Assembly (NCBI GenBank): GCA_022316685.1
Contig: JAKJHU010000030.1
Span: 11,979,360 to 12,043,359, forward strand
Source: Progne subis subis
Taxonomy: Eukaryota; Chordata; Aves; Passeriformes; Hirundinidae
Reading direction: 5' to 3'
Length of the DNA: 64,000 nucleotides
The notes under the pieces are model-generated. The model was not told where the DNA came from. It made no database searches and saw nothing but the letters and a program-made list of their open reading frames with translations. Positions 52,440 through 64,000 of this stretch are shown here, piece after piece. The translations under genes and the position numbers were made by a program. Every line of letters begins with the position of its first letter. Position 1 is the stretch's first letter.

Positions 52440-53545
52440 GAACTGCTAATCTCTAGATGCCTTCAATACATTCAGCGTATTCAATAGATTCATACCCTCT
52501 GGGGAATGGGCCACTCCTCCCAGCTCAGCAAACTTACTGAGGAGGCTATTATGTCCCACCTCTGAGGCAGAGTAACTGAGGTCCTTGTTAATAGATCCTT
52601 TGGGGTGAATTAGAGTTAAATGACACTGAATAACCAGTGTATATATAAGTCAGGTTTATTTTAAATTAATTTGGTTGCAAGAGAAAGGAGATAATTGTAG
52701 TCGTTTTGCTTTTCTATAATTATACAAAAATACCATGAGGAAAAATATAAGGAAAAGAAAGAAAAAGAAGGAAGGGACAAGAACAGATAGTGGGGAGGGA
52801 AGATATCACCACCTGTGGATCCAGTGACAAGACTTAACAGTTGCAATTTCAGTGTCCGTGGTCAGAGTGAGGCTTGCAGTCTTGATTTGTTGGGAGTGGG
52901 GGACCATGCAACAGATAGTTCAACAGGTTACATATGTTATTATATATATATAATTCCCATGTATATATTCCCCATATATGTGGGGATGATCCAGTACCTC
53001 TCTGGGGGAAGTTTTACACTGTCAGATGCAGTTACACTTTATTGGGAGGGAGGAGATTGGAATATTACAAGCATTACCCCACCTTGCAGGACTCTGCTTC
53101 TTATCAGCATTTTCTCTCAGCTGGCACAAACCCACTTTGGGAAACAATAGGTCACAGGCTCAGCCAGCCCATCCAATCAAAGTTTGGTCCATCACAGAGG
53201 CACTCTTCATCCAAGTAATCAGTAAGTTAAACAATACTGAGCCCAGTATTGAACTTCGGGGAACACCAACCATGATAGGCCTTCAACTACAGCATATGCC
53301 ACTGAATATGACCCTCTGGGATCGGCTGTTCAGACAGTTCTCAGTCTACCTCACTGTCCACTCATCCAGTCCATACTTCCTGAGTCAGCCTATGAGGACA
53401 TTGTGAGTTGACAGTGTTGTTTCATTGTGGAAGGTAAATAATTTCACTAAAGTTAAATCCTGCTTGAGCAATCTGACTACCTTCTTGTCATCCATGGGGA
53501 TAGAGATGGCCTCCATGATCAAGTGCTACATTCCTGTTTCTAGGT
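52440..53545 (-). mobile_element. CR1 LINE pol fragment split by an insertion
   Basis: On the minus strand 53545-53203 reads a degraded CR1 reverse transcriptase around the GVPxxSILGxVLFNLL motif (about 53265-53225). The next conserved block, SKFA...LGGVAHSPEG, appears at about 52545-52485, on the other side of a 640-bp interruption. The CR1 is therefore one copy split by insertion 52563-53202. Frameshifts and stops make it inactive. Confidence 0.82.
52563..53202 (-). mobile_element. LTR-like insertion nested in CR1
   Basis: 640 bp between the two CR1 halves. On the minus strand it begins TGCCTCTGTG and ends TGCCTCA (TG...CA), with a polyadenylation signal AATAAA at 52655-52660 about 95 nt before the end, as in an LTR. 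The flanks share CTC, or CTCT if the terminal t is counted. Joining the flanks restores uninterrupted CR1 order. The family is not recognised; the short flank repeat would suit a 4-bp-duplicating ERV. Confidence 0.7.
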
Positions 53546-53728
53546 CATTCCTATTGCTCTTCTCTTGTGTTTGATACTTTCTGCTGCTGCTTCCGCAGCC
53601 TTTCATCTGTCCTTGCCTTGAGCAGCATGGTTAGATTTGGTGATCTGGTTGGATCTGATGATCTGCAGTAATTTCTGCAGCTCGCCTTTCCTGTAATTAT
53701 GTGACAGAGTGACAGGAACTGTCTTTGT

Positions 53729-53761
53729 GGGGGGGGGAAAAAAAAAAAAAAAAAAAAAAAA
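53729..53761. repeat. G9A24 homopolymer pair
   Basis: Nine G followed by 24 A; possibly the tail of a retroposed sequence, with no identifiable parent. Confidence 0.9.
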
Positions 53762-54264
53762 GACTTTGGGATATCTGTCTTCAAGAAAACATTTATGCTC
53801 ATTACTGAACACCAGGGATGCTGGCCTTTTGGGAGTCTGTTATGTGAATGATGAAGTGAGAAAGATTGCAAGGAGTGGAAAAGACATCTGGTTTTATCAG
53901 AAAGAACACCAAAATTGATTGAAAAGTACACAGACAAAAAAAGAATAGGTTAAAGAGTAGGAAAACATTCATAACTAGAAGGATGTATTTATATTAATTA
54001 AAAGAAGTTTTAACAAGTACAGTATCTTGTCTGCCTGAGAATTTTTTAATAAACAGTAAAAAGTAACTGAAGTATCTATACAATTATTATAAGGAGTTTG
54101 CACTAAAACAAGAACCAATGCAGAATATGAAATGAGATGTTATAGGAACAACAGGAACATAGTGGATAGCCATCATCTTTGTAAAGCATAAACATTCAGA
54201 AATAAATAATTTGAAATCACATTTCAGAAGAAATGTTAAAGGTAGTTTGGAGAGGAACAGATTG
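53762..54264. other. intergenic sequence, nothing recognised
   Basis: AT-rich, between the A24 tract and the solo LTR. Confidence 0.4.
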
Positions 54265-54270
54265 CTAAAT

Positions 54271-54921
54271 TGTAGAGGCATGGGATTTGTTTTGGTTTTA
54301 TTGTATGTGCTGTTAATTTATTGAATGGTTCCTCCTATGTACCCCTGTTTGTTCCCCCCAATGGTTTTTCCCTGTTTTTCTCCCCTCCAACAGTAATATG
54401 TCAATCCTCCACTCCCCTTCCTCTGGGATCTGCCTGTCATCTTGGGGCCTTCCCCTGGAGCTAGAAAGTTCTTCCAAGGGCGTTGAGGGATAGGTCAGAT
54501 CCAGAGGGGGTCCCTCCCCATCATTTATGTTTGGTTTATAATAATAATATCATTCACTAGTGTGACCCCTCCCTGGTGATCCGTGATTTGCTCACCCACT
54601 GCCTCTTCTCCTTGTTCCACCCCAAATAAAAGCTGCTGGCAAGCAGCCTGGGGGCTCTGCCTGGGCAGTTACCTGGAGGCCAGGCGGTCCCATGCCGGGG
54701 CTCCAATAAACCCTTGTGACCTGATCAGCAGAGTCCGCCCTTCTATCTCTGCCGTCGTTGCCTTGCCCCACGTGTGCCTACCTGCCTGAGGTCGCGTGGG
54801 CGCCAAGGCCCCGCAGGATCGGATGAGCTGGCGCGGCCAGCTGTCCGTGCCCTTCCATGCCGCGGTGCCTGAGCCATCCCAGGCAAGTGTCAGGAAAGAC
54901 CACGCTTAAGGCACCGCGACA
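54271..54921 (+). mobile_element. ERVK-type solo LTR, complete
   Basis: 651 bp, tgtagaggca...gcaccgcgaca, flanked by a perfect 6-bp target-site duplication ctaaat (54265-54270 and 54922-54927). U3 has pyrimidine-rich blocks shared with the truncated copy at 12750-13171. Polyadenylation signals aataaa occur near 54624 and 54703. The U5 is CpG-rich (about 54770-54920), unlike the surrounding DNA. No internal viral sequence follows. Confidence 0.92.
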
Positions 54922-54927
54922 CTAAAT

Positions 54928-56997
54928 ACTAAAGCCCGTAAGTGGATATTCCCTATAGAGGGACTTCGGAAAGAAAAAAAATTAGTTTTACTAATTTACT
55001 GTTCCTTTTGTTGACTGATTCCTAAAAAGAGGAAGAAGTTTCCTGAAGGGAGTAGATGAAATTTTTGGAGATTTCCCCTCAGATTTTGATTTAGACATAT
55101 ATGCAGTAGAGGCATATATTTATTCGATTCAGACAGATGCAATTCACTATATCTGTCATTCTGGTGTAGACTGGAGAACAAGTGTTAAAGTCTAGATATT
55201 TTGGAGCCTGGTATTATAAAGAACATGCACCAAACATTTACCGAACCCATCATACTATATAAGACTAAGTTTGTGTTGTGATGTTACTGAAAAGGTGGGT
55301 CATTGAAAAATACTTTGAAATGAGTGATCAGAAATTAGTTCAGCTATATTTAAGTTGAAGTGTAAAACAAAGCAGCTTCTAAGAGCCACAACCGCAAAAG
55401 GTCAGTTGATGTAGTATCATACATGTGATATGTTCATGAAAACGAAAAATGCAATCATCAATTGAATCAGAGTATCTCCAGCATCTAAATGAAGTGTCAC
55501 TAATGTCTGAAATGTTGTGGCTATGCCTTCATATAAAAATAAATGTCTCATAAGGTTAAAATGCATTGTCTCTTCCCAAGTGCCACACCTAAAAGAGAAA
55601 TCCAGGATCTGTCCCAAAGCATCTTCTGGAAATACCCAGTTACTTGCTCTGTCCCTTGAAACATGTGTTGTCCAGAGGAAAAGTGGATAGTGTGGGCTAA
55701 AGTCGTGCCAGGAACAGGTTAGCAGTTCAGCCTGGGAGGTGGGAGTACTGAAAGAGTCAGGAGGACAGGGAACCTGTTTATGTCAAGAGGATAAAAAGGA
55801 TGGTTATATTTAAGTTCATGAAACAAAGCCAGACAGGGATACAATGCAGTTTGGTTTTGGCAAGAGAGGTAAATGCCAGTGGAGGTGAATATTCACTTCA
55901 GCCAACTAGCAGCAATGATTCAAGGACCAGCATCAATAACTTTTTCACAAGAAAACTGAGGCTAGAAATAAAAATTTCCATAGGTGAAAAATCTGCCATT
56001 CTAGGATAGGAAACTGAAGAGTCAAAAGAACTCTGGAACTGTTTTTCATACAAAAATTGGTTAGTTTGTAAAGGATGTAGTATAACATGATTGTCAGATG
56101 GTTTCCTATTTGACAATCCTAAAACCTGTGATTTTATTTCCTAAATCTTTACAGATAATTCAGGAAGAGCATTCAAATTTGAAATATAGATAGCTAAAAA
56201 ATGCATAACCTGTTTTGGTATCATTTAAGTACAAAAAAACATTAGTAATTTTTCTTAACTGTAACTTTTCCTATACTCATACTGTGATGTAGATTATTAT
56301 ATTTGTTCCTAAATTATACTCTGATAGGCCTAGTTCTGAACTGCTTTCTCAATCACAGCTCCCTGTAAGCTATGAGAATCTAGTCAGCAAAGGAGCAAAG
56401 CAATCAAACTGTGAACAAAAGACAGAGAGTTTGGGTCTGAGTGGTGGTTAAGCGAGGAGTACTGTAAGACAAGCAATACAAGAGGAAAATATACACCATT
56501 AGCCAAGTGCAGACCCAGGGTGCCAGGAAACAGCTTTTTATGTCTCCAGCTACTATCCCAAAAGATCCATGGAAAAAGTTTTATTTATATCTTTGGGATT
56601 TGAAGTGTCTGGTAGAATTTATCTACCTTAAGTTGTCCTAGACTAAGTTTGTAAACTTGGCCTTCTAGCCTTAAATAAGCTGAATACAGGGGCAAGACTG
56701 AGAAGGAGATGAGAATGTAGCGTGCCTCTAGTCTGTAATAGGCTGCCAAATTTAGCCACTAGCAAAAACTTGCAGTGGAACCTTCCATACAATTAGAAGG
56801 CAATATTTATAAAAGTAATTAAAGAAAACATAGGTCAAGGGCTGAGTAAGGTATGTAAAAAACTTTTTATGTATGTAAGTAATATCCACACATTAGACAG
56901 ATTTTTCTGCAGTTTTACAAACCCTGTATATCGTTGCATAACACCACTATTCTTGTGTTAGGAAAACAAGGGAACATTTTCTCCTATATGCAGGTCG
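54928..56997. other. intergenic sequence, nothing recognised
   Basis: AT-rich with no gene, RNA or transposon recognised. Confidence 0.4.
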
Positions 56998-57002
56998 GTC
57001 TC

Positions 57003-57665
57003 TGTTGAGGGTTAAGTTTCCTGTAGAATTTTCGCCCCCCCAAGTTGCTAGGAGACTAAATATCGATAGTTAAGGGGTGCTTAACCTGGACAAAGGAAGC
57101 TGATCACTTAGTTTTGGGGGAGGGAGAAAGCTCCCAGAGAGCTGAGGTGTGGGCTCACGGCTCTCAGTTTTCCAGGGAGCACGGATCAGGCGACTGCTGG
57201 CTGCGTGGAGTCCACGGTTAACAGAGGAGTCTGGTCCTGGGAATTCTACCATCTGTTGGAGCACCCAGGAATTCGGAGTTTCTTCGCTGTCCTGCTGGAT
57301 TTTGGGTCAGCCCGCGTCCAGCCGCTGCGGGTTCTCCGTCACTGCCCACTTCATCTGCCAGGACACCCCCTGCCTGCCAAGGACAGTCCACCGCGCCCGG
57401 CTTCCAGCCATCAGCGCCGGAGTTTCCACCGTTTGCCCTCGGGGTTCTTGGTTCTGTTTTACTGTTATTATAATTGCTGTTGTTGTTTGTCTGTCCTGTT
57501 ATATTTACTAGTAAAGGACTGTTATTCCTTTTCCCCATAGCTCTGACTGGAAAGTTTTTTTTAATCTTCCAAATTATAATAACACGGAGGGAAGGATTTG
57601 AATTCCTCATTTCCTAGAGAGGCCTGCCTCTCCTTAGCAGACACCTGTCTTTTCAAACCAAGACA
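57003..57665 (+). mobile_element. ERVL-type solo LTR, complete
   Basis: 663 bp. It begins tgttgagggttaag and ends acctgtcttttcaaaccaagaca. It is flanked by a perfect 5-bp target-site duplication gtctc (56998-57002 and 57666-57670). It is GC- and CpG-rich in the middle (57280-57440) and T-rich after it. The terminal caaaccaagaca is typical of one bird LTR family. No internal region is present. Confidence 0.92.
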
Positions 57666-57765
57666 GTCTCCAAACTGTCTGCCCCACAATTCTTTACTTC
57701 AGGTCTTCCAGCATCTTCTCTTGACAGCTATTACTAGTCAGTGTTTTATTCTGTGATATTATAAT

Positions 57766-57803
57766 AACAAATTTTAATACAGAAAACAAATTTTAATATA
57801 GAA
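57766..57803. repeat. 19-bp tandem duplication
   Basis: aacaaattttaatacagaa followed directly by the same 19-mer with one substitution. Confidence 0.93.
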
Positions 57804-57990
57804 TATACATTGTCTAGTAGAAATAGCAGCATCATGGAAGCAAAAGTAAAATATGATGTACAGCAATAAAAATGCAGTAAAATAAATTGCAACTACCGTA
57901 CTGATCTCTCTTCCTTGTAGGTCTGCAGACTCATCTATTACATTGCAAAGCATTTTTCAAACTTGCTTTCTTTTTGAGGTGATGCAATAC

Positions 57991-58060
57991 AAGCTTTCAT
58001 GTTCGCTGTAATAGTTACATGAAAAGAACTACAAGCAATAATTTCAAATCCAAATACTGC
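57991..58060. repeat. 70-bp direct repeat, copy A
   Basis: Aligns without gaps to 58656-58725, 55 of 70 positions identical by my count. The core atttcaaatc is fully conserved. Confidence 0.75.
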
Positions 58061-58655
58061 AATCTCAAATTTCATCTTACAGTTAGGGGAGAAAAAAAGA
58101 ATTTTCAATTTCTACCTCTTGTTCTTCCTTTTCCTTAAAGTACCCTTCCTGTTACTACTAGAAATAACTTTATCTGCCTGATGTTGAGATAAAGTGGGGT
58201 TAATCAGATCTAAATATGTACATGCATAGATCAGTTGTATATTTGCAAAAGTTCAGGTCAGTGAAAATGCTTATATATGGGACTATGATGATTATGTTTC
58301 AAAAGCAGGAATCCACATGAAAAATGCACATGCAGAAATACTTAAATCTTATTTCCTATTAATTTGTGTCTCTGTTGCTACTGTCTCTGTTACTACTCCC
58401 TCTACCCTCATCTGGGAGAGTACTGTCCTATCTCACAGCCCCTAGCACTTCCCTTTTCTCAAATTGTACTTCCCTCATTTCCTAAAAGCCTTTTTTTTTT
58501 TTTTTTTTCCCCAAAGTTTGTCCTCAGTTTTCTCCCTTGGACACGGTAAGAAGAAACATACACTGCCAGGGCGCTGGTTCCTTGGATGTACTGGGATACT
58601 AATTCCATGGATTATACTGTAGGTATTTTAGAATCAATTTTTTCATCTGCTGGAA

Positions 58656-58725
58656 GAGCTTTCATGCTCTCCATATTAGTTATATCAAAAAAGCTGCATG
58701 CAGTAATTTCAAATCTAAATATTGC
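58656..58725. repeat. 70-bp direct repeat, copy B
   Basis: Ungapped partner of 57991-58060, offset 665 bp in the same orientation. Confidence 0.75.
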
Positions 58726-59616
58726 TGCTGAGAGGCTGCAGGTAACAAACAGGTAACTTGAACTCACTTGTCTTCTCCACTGGCTATGTAATATTTAATC
58801 CTTCCTTCTTTCTGCATTTACTGCTTTTTCAAAATCTTCCAGGAACTTCCGACTGCAGAGACATCAGTCCCATTTACCTTTTTTTTTTTCAAATGGCCAT
58901 CTGCTTCAAAACTTATTAGGGAAGGATTGACAGTGAACTTAATTGAATAATCCTTATTTCCTTTCAAATTCAGGCTGTCAGATTGGTCTGCTGTAGGCAA
59001 TATTACACAGAGAAAGCCAAACACAGATCAGGAGGATCATGCTTATATTATGCCAAACTCCCAATTCCTGCTTCAAGCCATTGGAAAACTAAAGCTGCTG
59101 AACACATCTGAATTGTTTAACTTGTGATAAATGACTATTTTCCCTATCTTGTGACTCCCTCTATTGCCAGAAAGAGACAAATTGACTTTGCTTGAAATCA
59201 CCTGCCTACTTACCTATGTGTGTTCTAGTTTCAGTGTAGAAACTCCTGCTTATCTCCAACCAATATGTAACAGCCTCAACATCAAGAGCTGTTTTTCCAC
59301 TTAGTAACTATATCTATTAGTGTGAACATTTAACAAGCTAACTGGGGCACAACAGTCCCAGTTTTTTCCTTGCCGTTGTCACTGTAATGTTTTGAGAATG
59401 CAAGACATATATGTGTACACACCCCCTCACATCCTATTCTGAGGTCTCTTATGTATACCCAGAATGAGGTTTTGCATAAACCTTCTTCCAGCACAGCAAA
59501 GAAGTTCACCAAGTCAGCACATTATTTTTGATTAAATATAGGAACAAACCAATATCATTTGACTTTATTGTGTTAATATTCCTTTGGAGATAAAATTGAT
59601 GTCACAAAAAACTACC

Positions 59617-59950
59617 TGTAGCCTTCCCCACGAGACTAGACGGCTGCCAAAGGTAAAAGAAGAGTCTTGACTCTCTGACTTCGGGATGGATATTTCTGCT
59701 TTTATTCTTATGTCCTGCTCAGCTTTTGAGACCCTTCCCTATGGAGAGCCAATGCCAGAGAGTGCTGGCCCCTGCCCCGCTGTGGCTTTTTCCCCCAGGG
59801 GGCAGGGCCCACAGGCGAGACCCAGAGGCATGGCCCAATCAGTGATAAAACAGGATTAGATTACATCTCAGTGAGGGGGGTGGGCACTGCTGGGCAGGGA
59901 CAGTTAGAAAAGAACATTACAAATATAAACCCAATTAATGCATTACAACA
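59617..59950 (-). mobile_element. short solo LTR, antisense
   Basis: 334 bp. On the minus strand it begins tgttgtaatgcattaattgg and ends ggggaaggctaca (TG...CA). The polyadenylation signal AATAAA is near 59702, about 85 nt before the end. The flanks actacc and cccacc could be an eroded 6-bp target-site duplication. A CTCF-like motif lies inside (59792-59805). Confidence 0.78.
59792..59805 (+). promoter_or_regulatory. CTCF-like motif within LTR
   Basis: CCCCCAGGGGGCAG differs from the core CCACNAGGKGGCRS at one position. Confidence 0.35.
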
Positions 59951-60248
59951 CCCACCTGAGTGCTGAAGCAAATTCTAAATATTTCTAGAGATATCATAAC
60001 TAATATGTACAAATCCTGAGCTCTGAGCTTTCCAGTAAACTTTCTGTATATAATATCCTCAGCTTCCAGCAGTTAAACACCACATGCTGTTATAGATTTG
60101 GTTTTAATGTACTTTCAGAGTAAGGTAAGTTTACCTTAGCACGGAAAAAAAAAAAATCAGACTGTAGGAAAGTACTTTCAAATCAGTGGTGATGGGAAAA
60201 TGTCCGCAGTGACCCAGGAAGAGTCCCAAAGTAAATTTCTATGAAACC

Positions 60249-60291
60249 TAATTATAGTAATATTAATAGTAATTATAGTAACATTATTTAG
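60249..60291. repeat. 21-bp imperfect tandem duplication
   Basis: taattatagtaatattaatag followed by taattatagtaacattatttag. Confidence 0.85.
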
Positions 60292-63200
60292 AAGCACAGA
60301 AATCTCCACCATGTGTGAGAAGGGAGAAAAAGCTATTAGTCCTATTCACTTGCATGAATTGCACTTCATAGTTATAATTTATCCTTTTGTATTATATGCT
60401 TATGTTTTCCTCAAATATCAGTGGAATGCTGTTGTCTTCTTAGTAATGAAAGAAAATGAATGAACAGGTATATGGCATTAAGCATCTCCTGCATGACTGT
60501 ATGGACAGTTTGGGAAGGACAAGGAGGAGGTAGGTATCTGGTTTTAACTAATGAAGTTTGCAAAGTTAAGCTCAAGGATTGGACTAAAGTGGTCTTGGGT
60601 CTTTGCACACTGGAGTCCAGTCTAGGTTAGCAGCAGCATTGACTTTACTTTTATGATCTAACAGGACTGAGGAAACATCAGTTAAAGCAGTGAATGCAGA
60701 AATAAACAAGAAATTACACTTCAAAGTAGGGCTTGGACTTTGGAAGACTGGTGAAAAAAGGTATTTTTTTGCATTCAGCTGAGTCTACTTACCCTGAGTG
60801 TGGTGTTACAGCTGAAACGGAGTGTGTGGGGCAGATAAGAATGCTAAACCATAGCAACTTAACTTTACAGGTCAAGTTTGAATTGTGCTAGTTAGAATAC
60901 TTCTTTGGACTCTTGACTTTGATGCTTTGGAACAGAAACTCTTCAGTAACTTTGGTCTGACGTGCAAACTCTGTGTATATCTTCATGCACCACAATACTA
61001 TGAGCAGAAATATCAGGGAATATGGTGCATAGACCTGAATATCAAAAACCAAAGCTAAATGGCTCTGTGCTGAAATTAATAAACATAACAGGTGACCACT
61101 TGGATCCAATACTTCATGCTAACTGATACTTTTAAGTTGCCAGATAAAAATAAGCAGAAGCATGGTCATTAAGGGCAGATTCTCTCCTTGGACATAGATG
61201 ACTTAGCAGAATCTGTTTGAACAGCTGAAATCCTATTGTGCTATGGTTTTTAAACAGTTTATCACCTCCATAAAGTCAACGTCTGGTTTTCTCCACTATA
61301 GAAAAAAGTCTCTAAGAGCAATTAAGAACTTGCCTTATACTTAATTAGGTATTGTTTATCTTACATCAACGTATGACAATATGTTTAGTGCTGTACATTA
61401 CAGGTGAAAATCCAGTTTAGTGGAGATTAGCCAGGATTCATCACACATTATGCTACCCCTTGTGCAGGTTGCCTGAAATGGAACAGGGTCACACTTGGTT
61501 TGGCTGTAGTCTCTCAGCACATCTTTGGTGGCCTGGATGGAATTTGAGTGTTTTTCTTACATTTGTTTGTGCAGTCCTGTGGTATGGCTCACTTTCAGGA
61601 CGTGCCTGTCATTCTCCAGTCTTTCTAGAAAGTCCCTCAGGCACATGACTTCTCCCATAGGTACCTTGGAAGTTTACCTAAACAAAAATTGAGTTAATCT
61701 GAGCATTACAGCAGCCCCAGTGCAATGTAAAGTTTGTGGTGAGCTTTATCTCTCACCCATGTTCTGGCATGTAGAGGCTGAACTTGTCTCAGCTAGATGT
61801 TTCCACATTTAGTGAGCTGTCACAGGTTCATCCAGAAGGCAGTTTCTTTTATTGGTGCCAAACACATTTCTTGAGGTGTGTATCTTTGCTTTATGAAGAC
61901 ACTTTACAAATGTCTTCACTGGAGAAGTTCTCTGGTCAACTGGTTTGGACTAGATGGCCAATTTTAGATTAAAATATGTGAAGATAAATGCACCATGGAT
62001 GGCCACATAAAGGGCCATTTGGAAGGTTTAGAGAGACATTACCATTGATAGTGCTGGCTGCAGATGTACATCTTAGGAAGAGATCTGTGTGACAGGCAAT
62101 GAAAATGTAAATGAGGATGACAGTTCAACGTAGAAAAGGACTGTTATCATAGCAGCTGTATTTTCCTCAACAAGATCTTGATTTGAACATCTATCAGAAA
62201 AGACATATGAGTACAGAAGAGAACTTCAATATTTTGGGGCCCTTTAGCATATTTTTTTAATGTATCTTTATGAAAAAGTATATATCTCTAGAGTTCACTT
62301 CCCATGGCATTTTTTTGTACTTTTTCCCCTCATTTTCCCAAAAGAGTGTAACACGCCTTTTAAGATTATCATTGAATATAAACTGATACCCGACTTCAGC
62401 CCAAATGATTCCTAAAACTGTGCTGAAGTAGTATGCCACATCACATCTGTGACATGATAGTACATTGCTAACATACGTCGCCCCACTTAGCAGAAACAGA
62501 GAATTGAGAAGAACTGAGATATAAGGGATTTAATGGGATTTAATATGCAGCAGAATCCTTTTACAGAAAATAACAGGTTTTTAAAGGTGGCTGGCAATCT
62601 CTCTTAAATGTTGTTTGTAATCTTGCCACTGTTTTTTGTGTTCCCTTACAATGTGCAAAGAAAGCTTTAAATGTACTATTTTTCTCAAAGCTAGCAACAA
62701 TTTCAAAAAAGGAAGTGTCTTTTCCAACCGAAAAACAAAAAACAAATTTCATGTTTGCTAGGTAACAGCTGTGAGAAACACGTGCCCGGCCCTGTTTGTG
62801 CCAGCAGTTTGTACTTCCAGCTCACTCATCAGTTTAACCACAACCACTCGAGTGCCACCATGTGTTTGTTCGGAGGGAAGGAGGCTGGCCCTTGTTGTTG
62901 TGTGTGCTGTTATTTTGCAGCATGAATATGAATGAAGAAAAATAGTGTTTTCACTAAGCATCTAACTGTTTTTCATAGAGCTTAGATTTGGGAAACAAGT
63001 TCTTATCCAAGGTTATACTTGCATATCCTTTCAGAAACCAGCAGAAAATTGTAAAGTTTGGGGCTGGAGTGAGGCACAAAGTCAGCTTCATGAGCCTTTT
63101 TTTGGGCAAAGAGGAGTGATGATGGGAGAGCAGAGGGCAGAGCAACAATTCAGCACCGTTCTGGGCTGTGCTGCTGAAGACTGCATGTGTGCAATGGCTG

Positions 63201-63467
63201 CATCAGCTGCAGCTGCTCACTGGCCCTTCTCCTTGCTCCCTCCACTGCTATAACTTTGTTGACAGGGCTGTTGCTAGTGGTTGAAATAAAGTCCTATAAG
63301 AGAGGTTTAATGTGCTTTCTTCAGTAGTGCTGCTCCCAGTCACAAATCAAATAACCTTAAGAATTAGATCCAAATTAACCTCTATCACCTCCTAATTCAT
63401 TGCAAAGTCTTCACCGAAGATGTTTTTCTTCAGACAGCTATAACATTTGGATACTATTATCATTTGG

Positions 63468-63469
<2 letters not shown>

Positions 63470-63499
<30 letters not shown>
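63470..63499. repeat. T30 homopolymer
   Basis: Thirty consecutive T. Confidence 0.95.
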
Positions 63500-63500
<1 letters not shown>

Positions 63501-64000
63501 GAGGCAGGGAGGGAAGGGATTACTGTGTAATCTTCTGATGCAATAAACACCAAATATCACGAAAGCTGAAAACACATGGTCTTTCTGCTCCCTAGGGCAA
63601 CTTCCCAAAGTGATTTTTCCTCTGGAGATAAGAAAGACAAGAAATATGTAACAGATACATTGATTTATTTTTTTCTATACTCAAGCTAAGATCTGGTAAT
63701 TCAGACACAGAGGCTGAAGACTTAGTACTCTATTATACCAGTTTTACACCAGAATAAATCTGAGTGAGTAAAGAAGTCCCAGTATACACTACCATATGCA
63801 AGACTGATGCCAGAGTTATCTGAACTGTTTTAGCCATTCCTGATGAAAGAAATTCAGAGAATCCCTGTAGAGTTGAAATAAAATGGCAGCTATTTAATAC
63901 TGAAGATTAGGATAATCTTCAGGATTAATGTCAGGGCTTATGCTTTAAATCCTTGCATAGAAGGACAAAGTTGGTTTTAAAACTTCTTTCGTCAGTGAGG

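Larger units (their letters stand above)
57671..59616. other. intergenic sequence with direct repeats
   Basis: Holds a 19-bp tandem duplication (57766-57803), two 70-bp direct repeats (57991-58060 and 58656-58725) and a T18 run (58491-58508). No gene found. Confidence 0.4.
59951..64000. other. intergenic sequence, nothing recognised
   Basis: AT-rich. A 21-bp imperfect tandem duplication lies at 60249-60291 and a T30 run at 63470-63499. The stretch 62750-62960 is non-repetitive, with E-box (cagctgt, cacgtg) and RUNX-like (aaccacaacc) motifs. No exon was recognised. Confidence 0.4.

Noticed and set aside
43800..64000. Possible AARD or SLC30A8 exons (upstream neighbours in mammals)
   Set aside because: No frame with their zinc-transporter or coiled-coil motifs was seen.

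Overview
The window is nuclear DNA from a bird. The evidence is CR1-type LINE fragments (degraded reverse transcriptase and 3' ends with the ATTCTGTG-type octamer), several avian-style solo LTRs, intron-rich low-gene-density sequence, and one protein-coding gene almost identical in predicted protein to vertebrate RAD21. The species cannot be fixed from the sequence alone.

The only protein-coding gene I can support is RAD21, the mitotic cohesin kleisin, on the minus strand. All 13 coding exons (23318-37326) can be read with GT/AG splice sites and intact phase. They give 1896 nt, or 631 codons plus stop, the same length as human RAD21. A non-coding exon 1 is inferred inside the CpG island (about 42700-43770), which carries a YY1-type site, NRF1-like sites and an Sp1-type GC box. 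The 3' UTR runs to a single distal AATAAA at 21735-21740. The separase sites (R172 and R449), the SMC3- and SMC1-binding ends and the acidic low-complexity linker are all visible.

Layout: 1-21700 is the gene-free 3' flank. It holds CR1 pieces (392, 6296, 13483, 16298), LTR pieces (7830, 8310, 12110, 12750), a CpG-rich island with a possibly conserved block beside it (3050-3780), a perfect hairpin (4810) and an A/C-only tract (20425). The RAD21 locus fills 21.7-43.4 kb. Its introns are repeat-poor: one CR1 in intron 8 and one LTR piece in intron 13. From 43.8 to 64 kb is the gene-free 5' flank. It has at least five LTR insertions, three with perfect target-site duplications (49060, 54271, 57003) and one with a near-perfect one (47167). 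It also has a CR1 split by a nested 640-bp insertion (52563-53202) and a diverged pair of 70-bp direct repeats (57991 and 58656).

I did not find a new multi-gene system. The most notable observations are the nested insertion with a readable empty site, the orphan CpG island, CTCF-like motifs (one in intron 8 of this cohesin gene, one inside an LTR), the pair of 70-bp repeats and two perfect 12-bp hairpins.
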